In this document: positions 11,991 through 22,307 of the stretch, piece after piece
Numbering within the stretch: position 1 is the first letter of the stretch
Layout: each line of letters starts with the position of its first letter
Origin: Pyrus communis
Lineage: Eukaryota; Streptophyta; Magnoliopsida; Rosales; Rosaceae
Length of the DNA: 64,000 bases
Direction of reading: 5' to 3'
Assembly (NCBI RefSeq): GCF_963583255.1
Contig: NC_084813.1
Location: 12,634,001 to 12,698,000 of the forward strand
Program-made: the position numbers and the translations under genes
The notes under the pieces: generated by a model
What the model was told of the DNA's origin: nothing
The model's input: the letters and a program-made list of their open reading frames with translations, nothing else
Databases searched by the model: none

Positions 11991-13490
11991 TATTGGAGAA
12001 AAACACAAAATCTACATAATCCTCTGCTAGAAGAACTGGGTTGCCTCCCAATAAGCGTTTTAATTAACATCTATAGCTAGACTGATTGGAAGTAGGGTGG
12101 GGATCACGTCACTTGTTTTTTCAAAATCAAACAATCCTTAGCAGCATCACATGGCGGCAATAGGTATGGAGTGAATCGATGTTTATTAACTTTGCATTCA
12201 AAAATAGTGGTTGAATCTTTCATGTCAACCCTTCTATGAGAATAAATATTTATAATCAACTAAGGTGTTTTCTAGCGAGTCTTGTGTCTTTATAGAGCTG
12301 ACTTCCACCTTGTATTTAACACCCACAACTTTTGCACTGGCTGAATTTTTCTACGAGGAATCTGGCTGCCACAAAACTTTTTCTTCTTCTTCTTGTATAT
12401 CTTACTGCTCATAGGACTCATCTTGAATTTCCTCAAGTTTGATAGGCCTTGTTGGTGCAGAGTACAATTCAGCAACTAAAACATTTTTATCAATAGTCTG
12501 TCCTGTATCAAAAGTGGGCAGAGTGTTCAAAATCTGATCATGGGAGATATTGAATTCTAACTTTGTTTGAACATTCCATGTCAACTCGTCAGTTTTAATG
12601 AATTCTTGCAGATTAGTGGGTTGCTTTGCAACCTCGATATTGGGTATGTGTGGCATATTGACTTGGGTATGATTAAATTCAGGGTAAATTTTTGGATCAA
12701 CATGTGTTGTTCCCTTCTTTGGGCATAAGTTATCAACTTGGGGTTCTTCAATTTTGACTTGGAGTTCTTTATCGACTTGGATTTTCCTTCATCTTAAGTT
12801 TGATCTGCACAACATTCTTCTGATCCCTGTTGCTTAACAATTGGTTGAGTAGGAAAATTTGAATTAGAATCTTCTTCTTGTTCTGCCAACTGATATACGA
12901 GTTGCCTAATTTGCTTCTCCAGATTTTTTATTGAGGTTTTGATATTCTGCATCTTTTGGTTGCTACCCTCCATACACAACCTAGTGGACTTTACCACCTT
13001 AGCAATTTGGCCGTCCAAAGAAGGCTTCTGTGGCTTGAAAAGTGCGCTGATTGCTTGCCCACATAGAAGTAGGATGCTCTGTCCACTTCGGGTTGTGAAA
13101 ATTTGAGTGGGAATTGCACTTAGCCCTCTGAAAATTATTCTTCATATTAATATTGCTGCCAAGTCTTTGGAAATATTCCCTCTGGGGACAATGAATACAT
13201 AATGTCGTGGGTGTTCAAATTGTGAAGAGCACAAACTATGGGTGTTCCCTATGAGAACCCCAACCAATCTGTTGCAGCTCCTTGTGAGAACCCAAACCAA
13301 TCCATTGCTGTCGAAGAATCCCATAAAGGCGGTTTACCTAGTGGTGGTACGAATTCCATTGTTGCTATGGGAAAAAAAAATTTTGAACCTAAATTTCAGC
13401 ATTATGGAAGCAAAACGAAAATAAATGAATAAAATTTATATACACAAATAACAAATTAAGAATATGATAAATACAAATTATTTAAAACAA
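11990..13490 (-). pseudogene. Internal region of a degraded, deleted Ty3/gypsy element (minus strand)
   Basis: On the minus strand the order is a primer-binding-like site (13491-13508), gag-like segments at 13142-13324, 12794-13018 and 12402-12656, and then at about 12030-12060 the complement of TTGGGAGGCAACCCAG, a sequence found after integrase in Athila-like elements (compare 38527). The middle segment includes a KNLEKQIRQLVYQLAEQEED coiled coil like the one after the gag zinc knuckle. Protease, reverse transcriptase and integrase are missing, so this is an internally deleted derivative. Confidence 0.6.
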
Positions 13491-13508
13491 TCATCGGCAA
13501 CGGCACCA
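13491..13508 (-). other. Degraded primer-binding site (tRNA-Asp type)
   Basis: Read on the minus strand it is TGGTGCCGTTGCCGATGA, which differs at three positions from the intact site at 32796-32813. It lies a few bases inside an LTR end (CTATCA at 13515). Confidence 0.6.
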
Positions 13509-13514
13509 ATTTGT

Positions 13515-14800
13515 TGATAGGATTTTTATTACGTACAAAAGTAGGGATAAAAACATTTAAAAATACTTATAAGAGAGCATGGTAATTGTAGAATAAACAA
13601 CTTAAGCGAGGTCGTTCTCCATTGAGATTGAATGAATAATTTGATTTAAATCAATTCTTAATTAATTATTTGAAACAAAGTTGGAAAAGGTTGATTTTGG
13701 GAATTTAAAATAATAAAATTAAGGCAAAGTAAAATTAACTAAAAGGAAAATAGTTTTAAAAATCAATTTAAGCATTATGGTTCCACCGTCACCATTAACA
13801 TTCCTATGCAATTTTACCAATTACTTATGAATTTCCACATACATGCTTTGAAGGTTAGGTTTTCCTAATACATATTTTCCTCGTAAAGTTTAAGCGAAAA
13901 TATATATCTAATATGCAACTCGTCTGTGACGTTTAGATGAAATATAAACATGCAAGACTCATTAAGTTTTGTGAAAACCCTTTGAAAAATCATGCAACCC
14001 TTAAGAGCGTTATGTTCGTCTTAAGTGAACTTATAATTACTAATCATAAGAAGCCCTCTTCAATTTCAGGTGATGTTCCAAAATAAATTGCATGAAATTG
14101 CTTGTTTAAATACCCTAATGGTTATGAATCATCAAGACATTTAAATAGTTTAAACACGACGATTAATTATTCAAAGCAAGCATGCATCCATTCATAAGCA
14201 AATTAATAAAATCACATATTCATGCTAAAACTCATGGCCTCACCCAAGCAAAAGGACTAGTTATGCATAATCATAATAAAAACTAAAGAAAATATCATTA
14301 ATTAGAGAAAGGATTGAAAACACATTGTAAGTAAGAAGTCTGAAATTCTGCAAAGCTTTGCTAGGTTCTCTCAATGTCACGCCGAGAACCCTAATGGCTA
14401 AATAGCCTTATTTGTACTACTACAAATTAAATTCCTTCCTAGATAAGGTCTTCTAAAAATTAGGAAATATAATAGTAAAAGGATAACTTAAAAACACAAT
14501 ACAAATCTAATAAGGAAATCTGTCCAGCAGAGAAATAGCCACGTTTATGGACCTTCAGAGCTCCAAAACAGGCCCAAAAGCGACTTGAATTAACGATTAG
14601 GACCTCCTCGTTAAGTTCTAAGAAGAGCCCAAGTCCAAAATTCATCATCTTCCAGCCCAAAAGTCGCAAATAAGCTTTGCAACCCAATCTGCGAACACCG
14701 CGCTGGGTATATAACATATGCTTGTGTGTATGTATACCCTGTGTATAATTCACTGAAAGTTGTATGTGCATATAAAATTATATTTTCAATGTATGTGCGT
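13515..14800 (-). repeat. Degraded LTR of the minus-strand gypsy element
   Basis: The 3' end (CTATCA on the minus strand at 13515) abuts the primer-binding site. The body shares the general layout of the Athila-like LTRs of this window, including a GATGCATGC segment. The 5' end could not be located; 14800 is an estimate. The stretch 14800-14976 shows nothing recognisable. Confidence 0.5.
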
Positions 14801-14976
14801 ATAATACATTGACAGTTGTATTTTCAAAGTTGTATAATTACTGAAAATTGTTGGCACTTTATTTGGTCAGTGTATGTGCATATTATACCCTTGATTTGGA
14901 AAATTTTTGGCATCTTATGTTGGTATTTATTGTTGTAGGCTTCGGACCGGGACCAAGTAGAGGATCTAATGATTTT

Positions 14977-15505
14977 GCATTTTTCTAATGAAAATGTTAA
15001 CAACCTTCTCATTTGAACATTCTTTTTCAACATTCTTATTTATCCTTTTCATCCTACAATTTTGCGCAACGATGAAACCATCGATTTTCTAAATCATCGT
15101 ATAAAGATCATCGTTGTAAAAGATTAACTAAACCCAAATCGTTTAGTCATTACTCGATTATCCAACAAGAGTGGTGTTACATACAACACATTTGTGCACC
15201 AAATGATGTGTAACATTTTATACCATGTAAAATTTTACTGCAATTATTTATCAAATTTCAACTTGAATTTAACTCCAAATTTGGTTGGTGCCGCATTGTT
15301 TAGTGTACGAATTTGGTGACAAATTTGGTGTACCACCCTTCATCCAATAACTAGACAAGCCATATTTTTTAGTAAAAATTGAAATTATAACATGGATCAA
15401 CAATTAAACGATTACATTTGATAATTTTTTTCGTATTTAATTGTTTAAATGGTAACCTAAAAAATTGAAAGTTCTGATCATTAAAAAATATTTCAATAAT
15501 GCAAA
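14977..15505 (+). repeat. Direct repeat, copy A (about 0.53 kb)
   Basis: This block, starting near TTTTTCTAATGAAAATG and ending near TTTCAATAATGCAAAA, recurs at 16612-17155 with small indels and substitutions. Shared landmarks are GATCATCGTTGTAAAAGATT and GCACCAAATGATGTGTAACA. It may be a segmental duplication or decayed terminal repeats around the copia fragment. Confidence 0.8.
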
Positions 15506-15779
15506 AAAAATTGAAAAAAAAAATAGCATATTCACTTCATTTTGGAGGAACACTTTTGAGGTTTAAGGATATTCGAGATAACTATTACCATATTGAAACC
15601 GATGTAGAAAATGGAGTAAAATTCCTCTAGCTTCCTAGGAATTTATTCAGAAGCATATTCTAGAGAATATGGTGCAAGGTTGTGAGAATCAATGGCTATG
15701 ATTTATTGCTTTATTGGCAATCAATTAATTTGGTCAATGAGTTAATTGGTATTGAGAAAATTATGGAATCTTGTTTTAG

Positions 15780-16570
15780 TTAAGATTTGAAGTCTTTATT
15801 CCATGCAACTACTCAAGAGGCCTTATTTAGTTAGATAAGAAATCAATATTAATTAGGACTCTAATGTTATCCTATGATTTGACCAATCTCCACTAATCAG
15901 TAATAGGCTGGATTAGGGGAGTCTTTTCACTATATAAAGGCAATCCCTGCTTTCACAAAATACACTTTCCATTTCGAGCAAACCCTATTATTGCCGGAAT
16001 ACATCCATTTGTTGAAAGTAAAAGACTCTTTTCAAAACCCTAGCAGTCATGGCCTTTTCTTATTCCTTCTCGACATACAAGTTTATCTTTTTCATGTTAA
16101 TTTGGTTTATCATTTTAGTGATTTTAATGTCTTGTTGTTTTTAAGAGTTTAGAAATATCTTCCAGATGGAATGTTTGCCAATGGATTACAGCCATTCAGG
16201 CCCATTATATGGCCAACCAGAAGTTTGGGATTCCAAAGGAATTTTTGCTGTGGCACAAACATTTGGGACATCCAGGATGATCCGTGATGCGCCATATAGA
16301 GCATCCCTTTACCAATAGTAAAGACATTGTTCATGGAAGCGTACATTGCCAAGCATGCTCACCGATCTTCGCTACGCAAACTATTTACCCCTAACTACTA
16401 AGATCATTAATAGGCAAGCCAATTCCTCAGCTATGTACTATAACGATCCTTATGGATCCTCCACTTTTTTCGACAATGGATTCAATGGAATATTTGTGAA
16501 CCAATCCAACCAAAATGAGATGAGTGTGTGGATAACATTACCCACTAGTTACTTTAGTAGTCACTTTTGA
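15780..16570 (+). pseudogene. Ty1/copia remnant: LTR-like leader and GAG-pre-integrase fragment
   Basis: A TATA-containing stretch (CTATATAAAGGCAATCC near 15931) is followed by a leader and then by a short segment encoding LLWHKHLGHPG (about 16244-16277). This is the zinc-binding GAG-pre-integrase motif of plant copia polyproteins, broken by a stop right after it. The following 16280-16570 keeps short open pieces only. The element is heavily deleted. Confidence 0.5.
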
Positions 16571-16611
16571 CTACATATTGATGTCTCAAATCTCTATCAC
16601 ATATTTGTGAT

Positions 16612-17155
16612 TTTGAATTTTTCTAATGAAACTATTAACAACCTTTCTCATTTGGACATTCATTCTCAACTTTCTTATTTATCCTTTTCATCCTACAATT
16701 TTGCACAACGATGAAAACTATCTATTTTCTAAATCATCGTATAAGGATCATCGTTGTAAAAGATTAATTAAATCCAAATCATTTTAGTCATTAATTGATT
16801 ATCCAACAAGAGTGGTGCTACATACACCACATTTGTGCACCAAATGATGTGTAACATTCTCTACCATGTAAAATTTTCCTACAATTATTTATCAAATTTC
16901 AACTTGATTTAAAGTACAAATTTGGTTGGTGCCGCATCATTTAGTGTACGAATTTGATGCATAAACTTGGTGTACCCCTTCATCCAATAACTAGACGAGC
17001 CACATTTTTTAGTTAAAAATTGAAATTACGACATGGTTCAACAATTAAACGATTGCATTTGATAAGTTTTTCCTATTTAATTGTTTAAATGGTAACCTAA
17101 AAAATTTGACAATTCTGATTTTTAAAAAATATTTTAATAATGCAAAAGAAATTTT
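16612..17155 (+). repeat. Direct repeat, copy B (about 0.54 kb)
   Basis: The second copy of the block at 14977-15505, in the same orientation with about 1.1 kb between the two. Identity is high but not perfect, so the duplication is old compared with the LTRs at 30842 and 42518. Confidence 0.8.
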
Positions 17156-17675
17156 AATCTGAAAATTGGAGGTGGTTTTCTAAATTATCTATTGATTTTT
17201 AGTTTAAACTCGCAGGAAATCTGTAATTAACTACCAACAATGACCGAGTGAGAAATTATTTTTCAAATGCCCAATATTGTTTGACAAAAAAAGTCTAATA
17301 TTTAAGTGAATACTGCTATTTAGTACTACGGTCTAGTGATATTCCTTTTCATTAGTAAGTGAGAGATCTTAGGTTCGATTCTGTCAAAAGCAAATTTGAA
17401 CCAAATTATTACTAGCCTATTGTGAGATTAAATCTACCTACTCTTCTTAATGTAGATAATATTATTTAAAAAAAAAATGAATACTTTATGTGTCATATAA
17501 TAAATAGAGATACACAAAAGATATATGGTTTTCTCCACTTATAATTACAACTCGTGAAACACCACTCGAAAAACCCTAAACTTGAAAAAATCTGTCCTAA
17601 CGTGCAAACAGGAATGCCGGTGCAGGTGGGCAGACATTACTGGTCCCTAAAAAACTGTCGTTTTCAAGTTCACGG

Positions 17676-17683
17676 ACACGTGC
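17676..17683 (+). promoter_or_regulatory. ABRE/G-box (ACACGTGC) upstream of the PP2C gene
   Basis: A CACGTG core lies about 1.1 kb upstream of the coding start and about 0.2 kb upstream of the CT-rich leader. This is the type of site bound by ABF/AREB bZIP factors. Clade A PP2C genes are known to be ABA-induced, so the position makes functional sense; binding is inferred. Confidence 0.5.
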
Positions 17684-17832
17684 CCTTCCTCAAAGTCTTT
17701 TGTCTCACAGAACGAAAAGTCCAATGTGGTTAGTTGTCTTCGTGTCAGCAATGTCCTCACCTCTCAGCATTTTCTGTCGCACAGAGACCTCTCCCCTGTG
17801 TGATGTAACATTATAACACACACCCTTTGTAT

Positions 17833-17839
17833 ACGTGTC
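17833..17839 (+). promoter_or_regulatory. ABRE (ACGTGTC)
   Basis: An exact ACGTGTC element, one of the two canonical ABRE forms, 150 bases downstream of the first. Paired ABREs at this spacing are typical of ABA-responsive promoters. It lies just upstream of, or within, the start of the 5'UTR. Confidence 0.5.
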
Positions 17840-17903
17840 CCAATTTCGAGAAAAAGCAAAAGCATTTCCCACACAACACAAGAATCTCTCTCCTCCTCTC
17901 CCT

Positions 17904-17910
<7 letters not shown>

Positions 17911-17943
<33 letters not shown>
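17911..17943. repeat. (CT)n microsatellite in the PP2C leader
   Basis: About 16 CT repeats preceded by a CT-rich stretch from 17886. Such tracts are common in plant 5'UTRs. A likely 5'UTR exon ends at 18079 (CAGCTG then GTAAGA). A 20-odd base T run at 18119-18140 lies in the intron that follows. Confidence 0.85.
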
Positions 17944-17946
<3 letters not shown>

Positions 17947-18779
17947 GCCAGACAACCCTCCATTGCCCCAGGAACCAGAGAGAAGAACAGCAAATTTGGC
18001 TGAGGGAAAGAGGAGGGTTCTTCAATCTTCACTCACTGACCATGGATTTCTGATTAGTTAGCCTCATCAGCTTCAGCTGGTAAGAATTTGAACCCACTAA
18101 TTTATTATTTTTTGCAGTTTTTTTTTTTTTTTTTTTTTTTAATTTTGGCTAGGAACTGATTAAGATCATGTATTATTAGCAAACCCAGATGATGTTCTGT
18201 CTCTGTAGAATCTGTTGTGATGGTTGTTGATGATTTGGGGTTGCCTGTGTTTCTTGGAATAAGGTGGAGAAGAAGGAGAAGAAATGTAAAGCAGACAACC
18301 TCAATTTATTAAGCTGAGTTGTCTTAGATCCAGGAAAACCCAAGTTTTGTGTGAAAAAAAGGTTTCACCTTTGTCCGGGTTTCTTGTGATCTTGTAGGGT
18401 TGGTCTCCTTTTTCCTAGGTTGTTTCTCATGAACCCTTTTTCTTTCTCTTGTTGTATTTATAGAAAAAGGTGAGACTGCTGTAATTTTCATGTGCTTATG
18501 TGGATATCTAAAGGTTGGTGGTGAGGATAGGGTTTTGGTTTTTCGTGGCTGATTCTCCGCCAGAAGGGGAAGAGTTTGGTGAGGTAAGAACCCTATATAA
18601 GAAACTCGATTCGCCGGTGAAGTTCTATCACTAGGAGCTTATAGATCCCTTGTTTCTCACAAGATCTGATTACCCCATTTCATTTTGCTCATTGTTTTGC
18701 GGAAGTGGGGATATTGACCGAAATTAGGAACTTCCCTCCGGTTTGTTGCTAGAAATTTACCCCATGTGATTGAAGGTAA

Positions 18780-21197
18780 ATGTCAAATGTTACAAAGATA
18801 AGGAAATTGATGGAAGACATGTCTCCAGCAGTTGCAGTGACTCTTAGTTTAGGTAATTCGATATGTGATAGTTCTGGAATTGGAGCCAATGTGGAGTTCA
18901 CATGGCTAAAGCTTGTAACAGACGCAGGAAATTTGTCTACGGATTCCTCTAAGGTGGTTTCTTTAGAGTCAGTCTCTTGCAGTAAAGGAAGTTCCGATGA
19001 TATTGACAGCAAAGTTAGTGTGGTTCCCGTGCCATCACAAGACGATGATGGTGAAAACACTTCTGTTGCTAATGATATCATGGTTCAAGAAAGTGAGGAA
19101 GAGGAAATCTTAGCCTTTAGATATGATACTAATGGAATTGTTAGTGAAGAATTGTTGACGTTAGAGATGGGGTCTGCGATAAGCTTGCCAGATGCTGTGG
19201 AGATGGGAAAAGTTGGTGAAGGGAATATTGTTGCAAAAGCTATCGTCTTGGTAGAATCGGCTGTTGGGAAAATGGCTTCTGGGGTTGTGGCAGCAGTAAG
19301 CTCTGCTTCTGAGTTATCAGATAAATCTGAATTAACAACCTCTACGGTACTTATCCAGTCAACTGGTGAGAAGGTTGTCAGTAAAGCAGGCATCCGGAGT
19401 GTTTTTGAGCTGAACTGTATTCCCCTCTGGGGTTCTGTATCAATTTGTGGAAGACGACCTGAAATGGAAGATGCATTTGCTGCTGTTCCTCGGTTTATCA
19501 ACATTCCAATTAAAATGCTTGTCCGTAGTCAAGTGTATAATGGAATGAGCCAAAGTTTGACCCACCTAACCAGTCACTTTTTTGGCATTTACGATGGCCA
19601 CGGTGGCCCTCAGGTGCGTCTTCTCTGTATATTTTATTTGATTCATTCAAGTTAAGGTGTATTCTGATACAATGGAATGTATTTGGGAAATATTTATCTG
19701 ATTTATATCATTCAACAATTTCACATTTTTATTGTGCAGACATATTGGTAGTTAATCAAACTCTTAACTGTAAGCTATATTAAATAGCATTGCGGTGGCA
19801 ACACATGGTTCTTTACGTCAATCTGTTTGATCATTTTCCAATATTTAGATCAGTTCATCAATGTGTTCTTGCATATACACAACAGAGTACAAACATTTGG
19901 CTCATTATCTTCATGAGTGGAAAATGATTTGAGTTCTGTCTCCTCGTGCAGGTTGCTAACTATTGTAGTGAGCGGCTCCATTTGGCTTTAGCTGAAGAGC
20001 TTGGAGGCATTAAGGATGACTCGGGTGATGGGATTATGGTAGAAACCCAGCAGGTGCAGTGGGAGAAAGCATTCACTAATTGTTTTCAGAGGGTTGATGA
20101 TGAGATTGGAGGAAAAGTGAGCAGAGGCATCATTGAAAGCAACGCTGATGCTTCTGAAGCTAGTTTTGAGCCTGTTGCCCCAGAAACCGTTGGGTCTACA
20201 GCTGTCGTTGCGTTAGTTTCGTCATCCCATATTATAGTTGCAAACTGCGGTGATTCAAGAGCAGTTCTATGTCGTGGAAAACAAGCAATACCATTATCAG
20301 TTGACCATAAAGTAAGCATGTGTTTATGGCTTACTGAAAATTTATCTTGTTTTAGAAACCAATCTCCTTTTATTTATTTGCATTTTCTTTTTCGTTATTG
20401 TTCCCAGCCAAACAGAGAAGACGAATATGAAAGGATTGAGGCATCTGGTGGCAAGGTAATACAGTGGAATGGACACCGTGTTTTTGGAGTTCTTGCAATG
20501 TCAAGGTCCATTGGTACGTCTATACTTACCCTGATACTGTAAACTTTCTTATATTTATCCAATCGAAAAGATATAAAATAGGGGTGTGCTATCCACACAC
20601 ATCTTTTCACTTCTCACACACCCTCTTAATTTTCGGCCGTCGGATCAAATGAATTGAAGAAGATCAGGGATAGAAATTAATAAGGGGTGTGTGGGAAGTA
20701 AAAAGGATTGTAACGATTTACCATGCGTGTTCGCAATATGTATGAACGTTCAGTTGCTTGTCTAGTCTTGTCAACAAATGGATTACAGTTTTCTGTTAGC
20801 ATTTCCCATCTATATGTTAATAATGAGCTTAACAGCGTTGTACTCTTCTTATCGACCTACAGGGGATAGATATTTGAAACCGTGGATAATTCCGGAACCA
20901 GAAGTCATGGTTGTCCCTCGAGCTAGAGACGATGAATGCCTTATTTTAGCTAGTGACGGTCTATGGGATGTTATGACGAATGAGGAAGCTTGTGAAGTGG
21001 CTCGAAGACGCATTCTGCTGTGGCACAAAAAGAACGGGGTTATACCTGTTCCAGAGAGGGGAAAAGGAGTTGATCCGGCAGCTGGGGAAGCTGCTGCCTA
21101 CCTTTCAACCCTAGCCCTCCAGAAGGGAAGCAAGGACAATATCTCTGTGGTTGTGGTGGACTTGAAAGCTCAAAGGAAGTTCAAGAGCAAAACCTAA
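18780..21197 (+). CDS. HAB1: Clade A protein phosphatase 2C (HAB1/ABI1 group), negative regulator of ABA signalling
   Basis: A Mg/Mn-dependent Ser/Thr phosphatase that inactivates SnRK2 kinases and is inhibited by ABA-bound PYR/PYL receptors. Four coding exons, all with GT-AG borders and matching phases: 18780-19613, 19952-20311, 20408-20513 and 20863-21197, giving 544 residues. An internal Met at 18810 (MEDMSPAVAVTL) fits the usual family N-terminus better and would give 534. The N-terminal 200 residues are acidic and poorly conserved. The catalytic domain shows GRRPEMEDAF, FGIYDGHGG, ETVGSTAVVAL, ANCGDSRAVL, SVDHKPNREDEYERI, FGVLAMSRSIGDRYLKP, DDECLILASDGLWDVM and GSKDNIS. The Trp in GGKVIQWNGHRVFG (residue 418) is in the position of the receptor-lock tryptophan of HAB1. 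All metal-binding Asp residues I looked for are present, so it should be active. Intron 3 holds a MITE. HAB1 versus its close paralogue HAB2 cannot be settled here. Confidence 0.93.
20581..20707. mobile_element. MITE inside intron 3 of the PP2C gene
   Basis: The left arm (GGGGTGTGCTATCCACACAC, then ACTTCTCACACACCC) and the right arm (GGGGTGTGTGGGAAGTAAAAAGG) form an imperfect inverted repeat around GGCCGTCGGATC. The right end is shortened. It lies 68 bases past the exon 3 donor and 156 bases before the exon 4 acceptor, so it should be removed by splicing. Confidence 0.65.
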
Positions 21198-21534
21198 AAT
21201 TCGGAGGGAAGTATTCACCCCGCGACGAATGGTTTTGGCTCTCCCCTTGCCATCTGAAAAATCTGTAGACAGCGTGGTCCAATCGTTTTCTCGTGGGCTC
21301 AAATGTGTGTACAAGTATAAAAATCTGTGTTTACTATGTACTACTTCTGTAGAAACTGTAACGCAATGCCATGTGTTTTTCTGGTTTGTGCCGGAGTTCT
21401 AGATACCGGTTGTGTGAAAATGTGCTTGCTTTGCGTGTATTTTCGGATTTGTTTCGGTTCTGAGGCCTCTCTCGTTTCTTTTAGAGACCCATCTTAATTT
21501 TAACTTATCTACTCTCCCTCATCACTCAAGGTTC

Positions 21535-21845
21535 ACACCTAGGTTGCACTGACGCTTCAAAACTCCCAAATGTCGGAGTGTCAGACACGCTCGATCACGG
21601 CTTGGACACGGTCAAGACATCGTAGGGGCCTTTTGTAAATCTTAAAAACATTTTGGGGGCAGTTTTGGAAATATAAAAACTAAGATCCAAAAGAGTTTCC
21701 TACCCGAACCTAATTTGTTGCTTAATTTTATTTAGGAAAATGAGTAGTAATTAAATGTGAATTCAAAGTATTGTTTTTAATATGAAATATTTATTATATT
21801 TTAATCGCTATGTCCGTGTTCGTGTCTATGCAACATAGGTTGACA
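21535..21845. mobile_element. Possible small terminal-inverted-repeat element 3' of the PP2C gene
   Basis: CACCTAGGTTGCA at the left and the complement of TGCAACATAGGTTG at the right are near-matching inverted ends around an AT-rich, non-coding centre. A second weaker pairing (TCAGACACG and CGTGTTCGTGTC) supports it. No target duplication was confirmed. Confidence 0.4.
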
Positions 21846-21887
21846 CCAAGGACTTTACTCCTAGTTACTTTAGAGACAATATGCCAA

Positions 21888-22160
21888 TTGGAAATTGGAG
21901 CATTTGTCCCTCAACTTTGGTCTTTGTAGTAAGAGTTTTGAGTATTAGTTTCTAAATTTGTCACAACCTACAGCAATGGTCTTTTTCTTTTTTAGTACAA
22001 CCGTCAGATATTACATACAAAATAAAGGGTTTAAAGCGAAGAAATGGACGACGATGATAACATAGTTAACCAAAAAGACCATTGCTTCACATTGTGATAA
22101 ATTCAGGATAAAAGCCACGGATTTCCAGTTCAAGACCATTGCTCCGTTTAACTGTCATGC
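21888..22160. mobile_element. Foldback MITE between the PP2C and RPA49 genes
   Basis: The left half (TTGGAGCATTTGTCCC, then AATTTGTCACAACCTACAGC and AATGGTCTTTTT) pairs with the right half read in reverse (ACGGAGCAATGGTCTTG, then AATTTATCACAATG and AATGGTCTTTTTGG). It lies between the converging 3' ends of two genes and has no coding capacity. Confidence 0.55.
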
Positions 22161-22307
22161 CTAAAGGAGCACACTGCAATAAGATTCAACAATGAAATGT
22201 CTTTCCAGAAAAACAAAAGGCCAAACTTTGTAAAATTAGTGCCAGACAAGCACAGTGAAATCCATGCGTGCAGTCGAAACAAAAGAACAAAGATACAACG
22301 AAGCAAA

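Noticed and set aside
17705..18053. Several overlapping frames on both strands rich in Arg-Glu or Ser-Leu
   Set aside because: They read through the CT microsatellite of the PP2C leader and are not conserved proteins.
18749..19504. Minus-strand frames of 110 and 139 codons
   Set aside because: Antisense shadows of PP2C exon 1.
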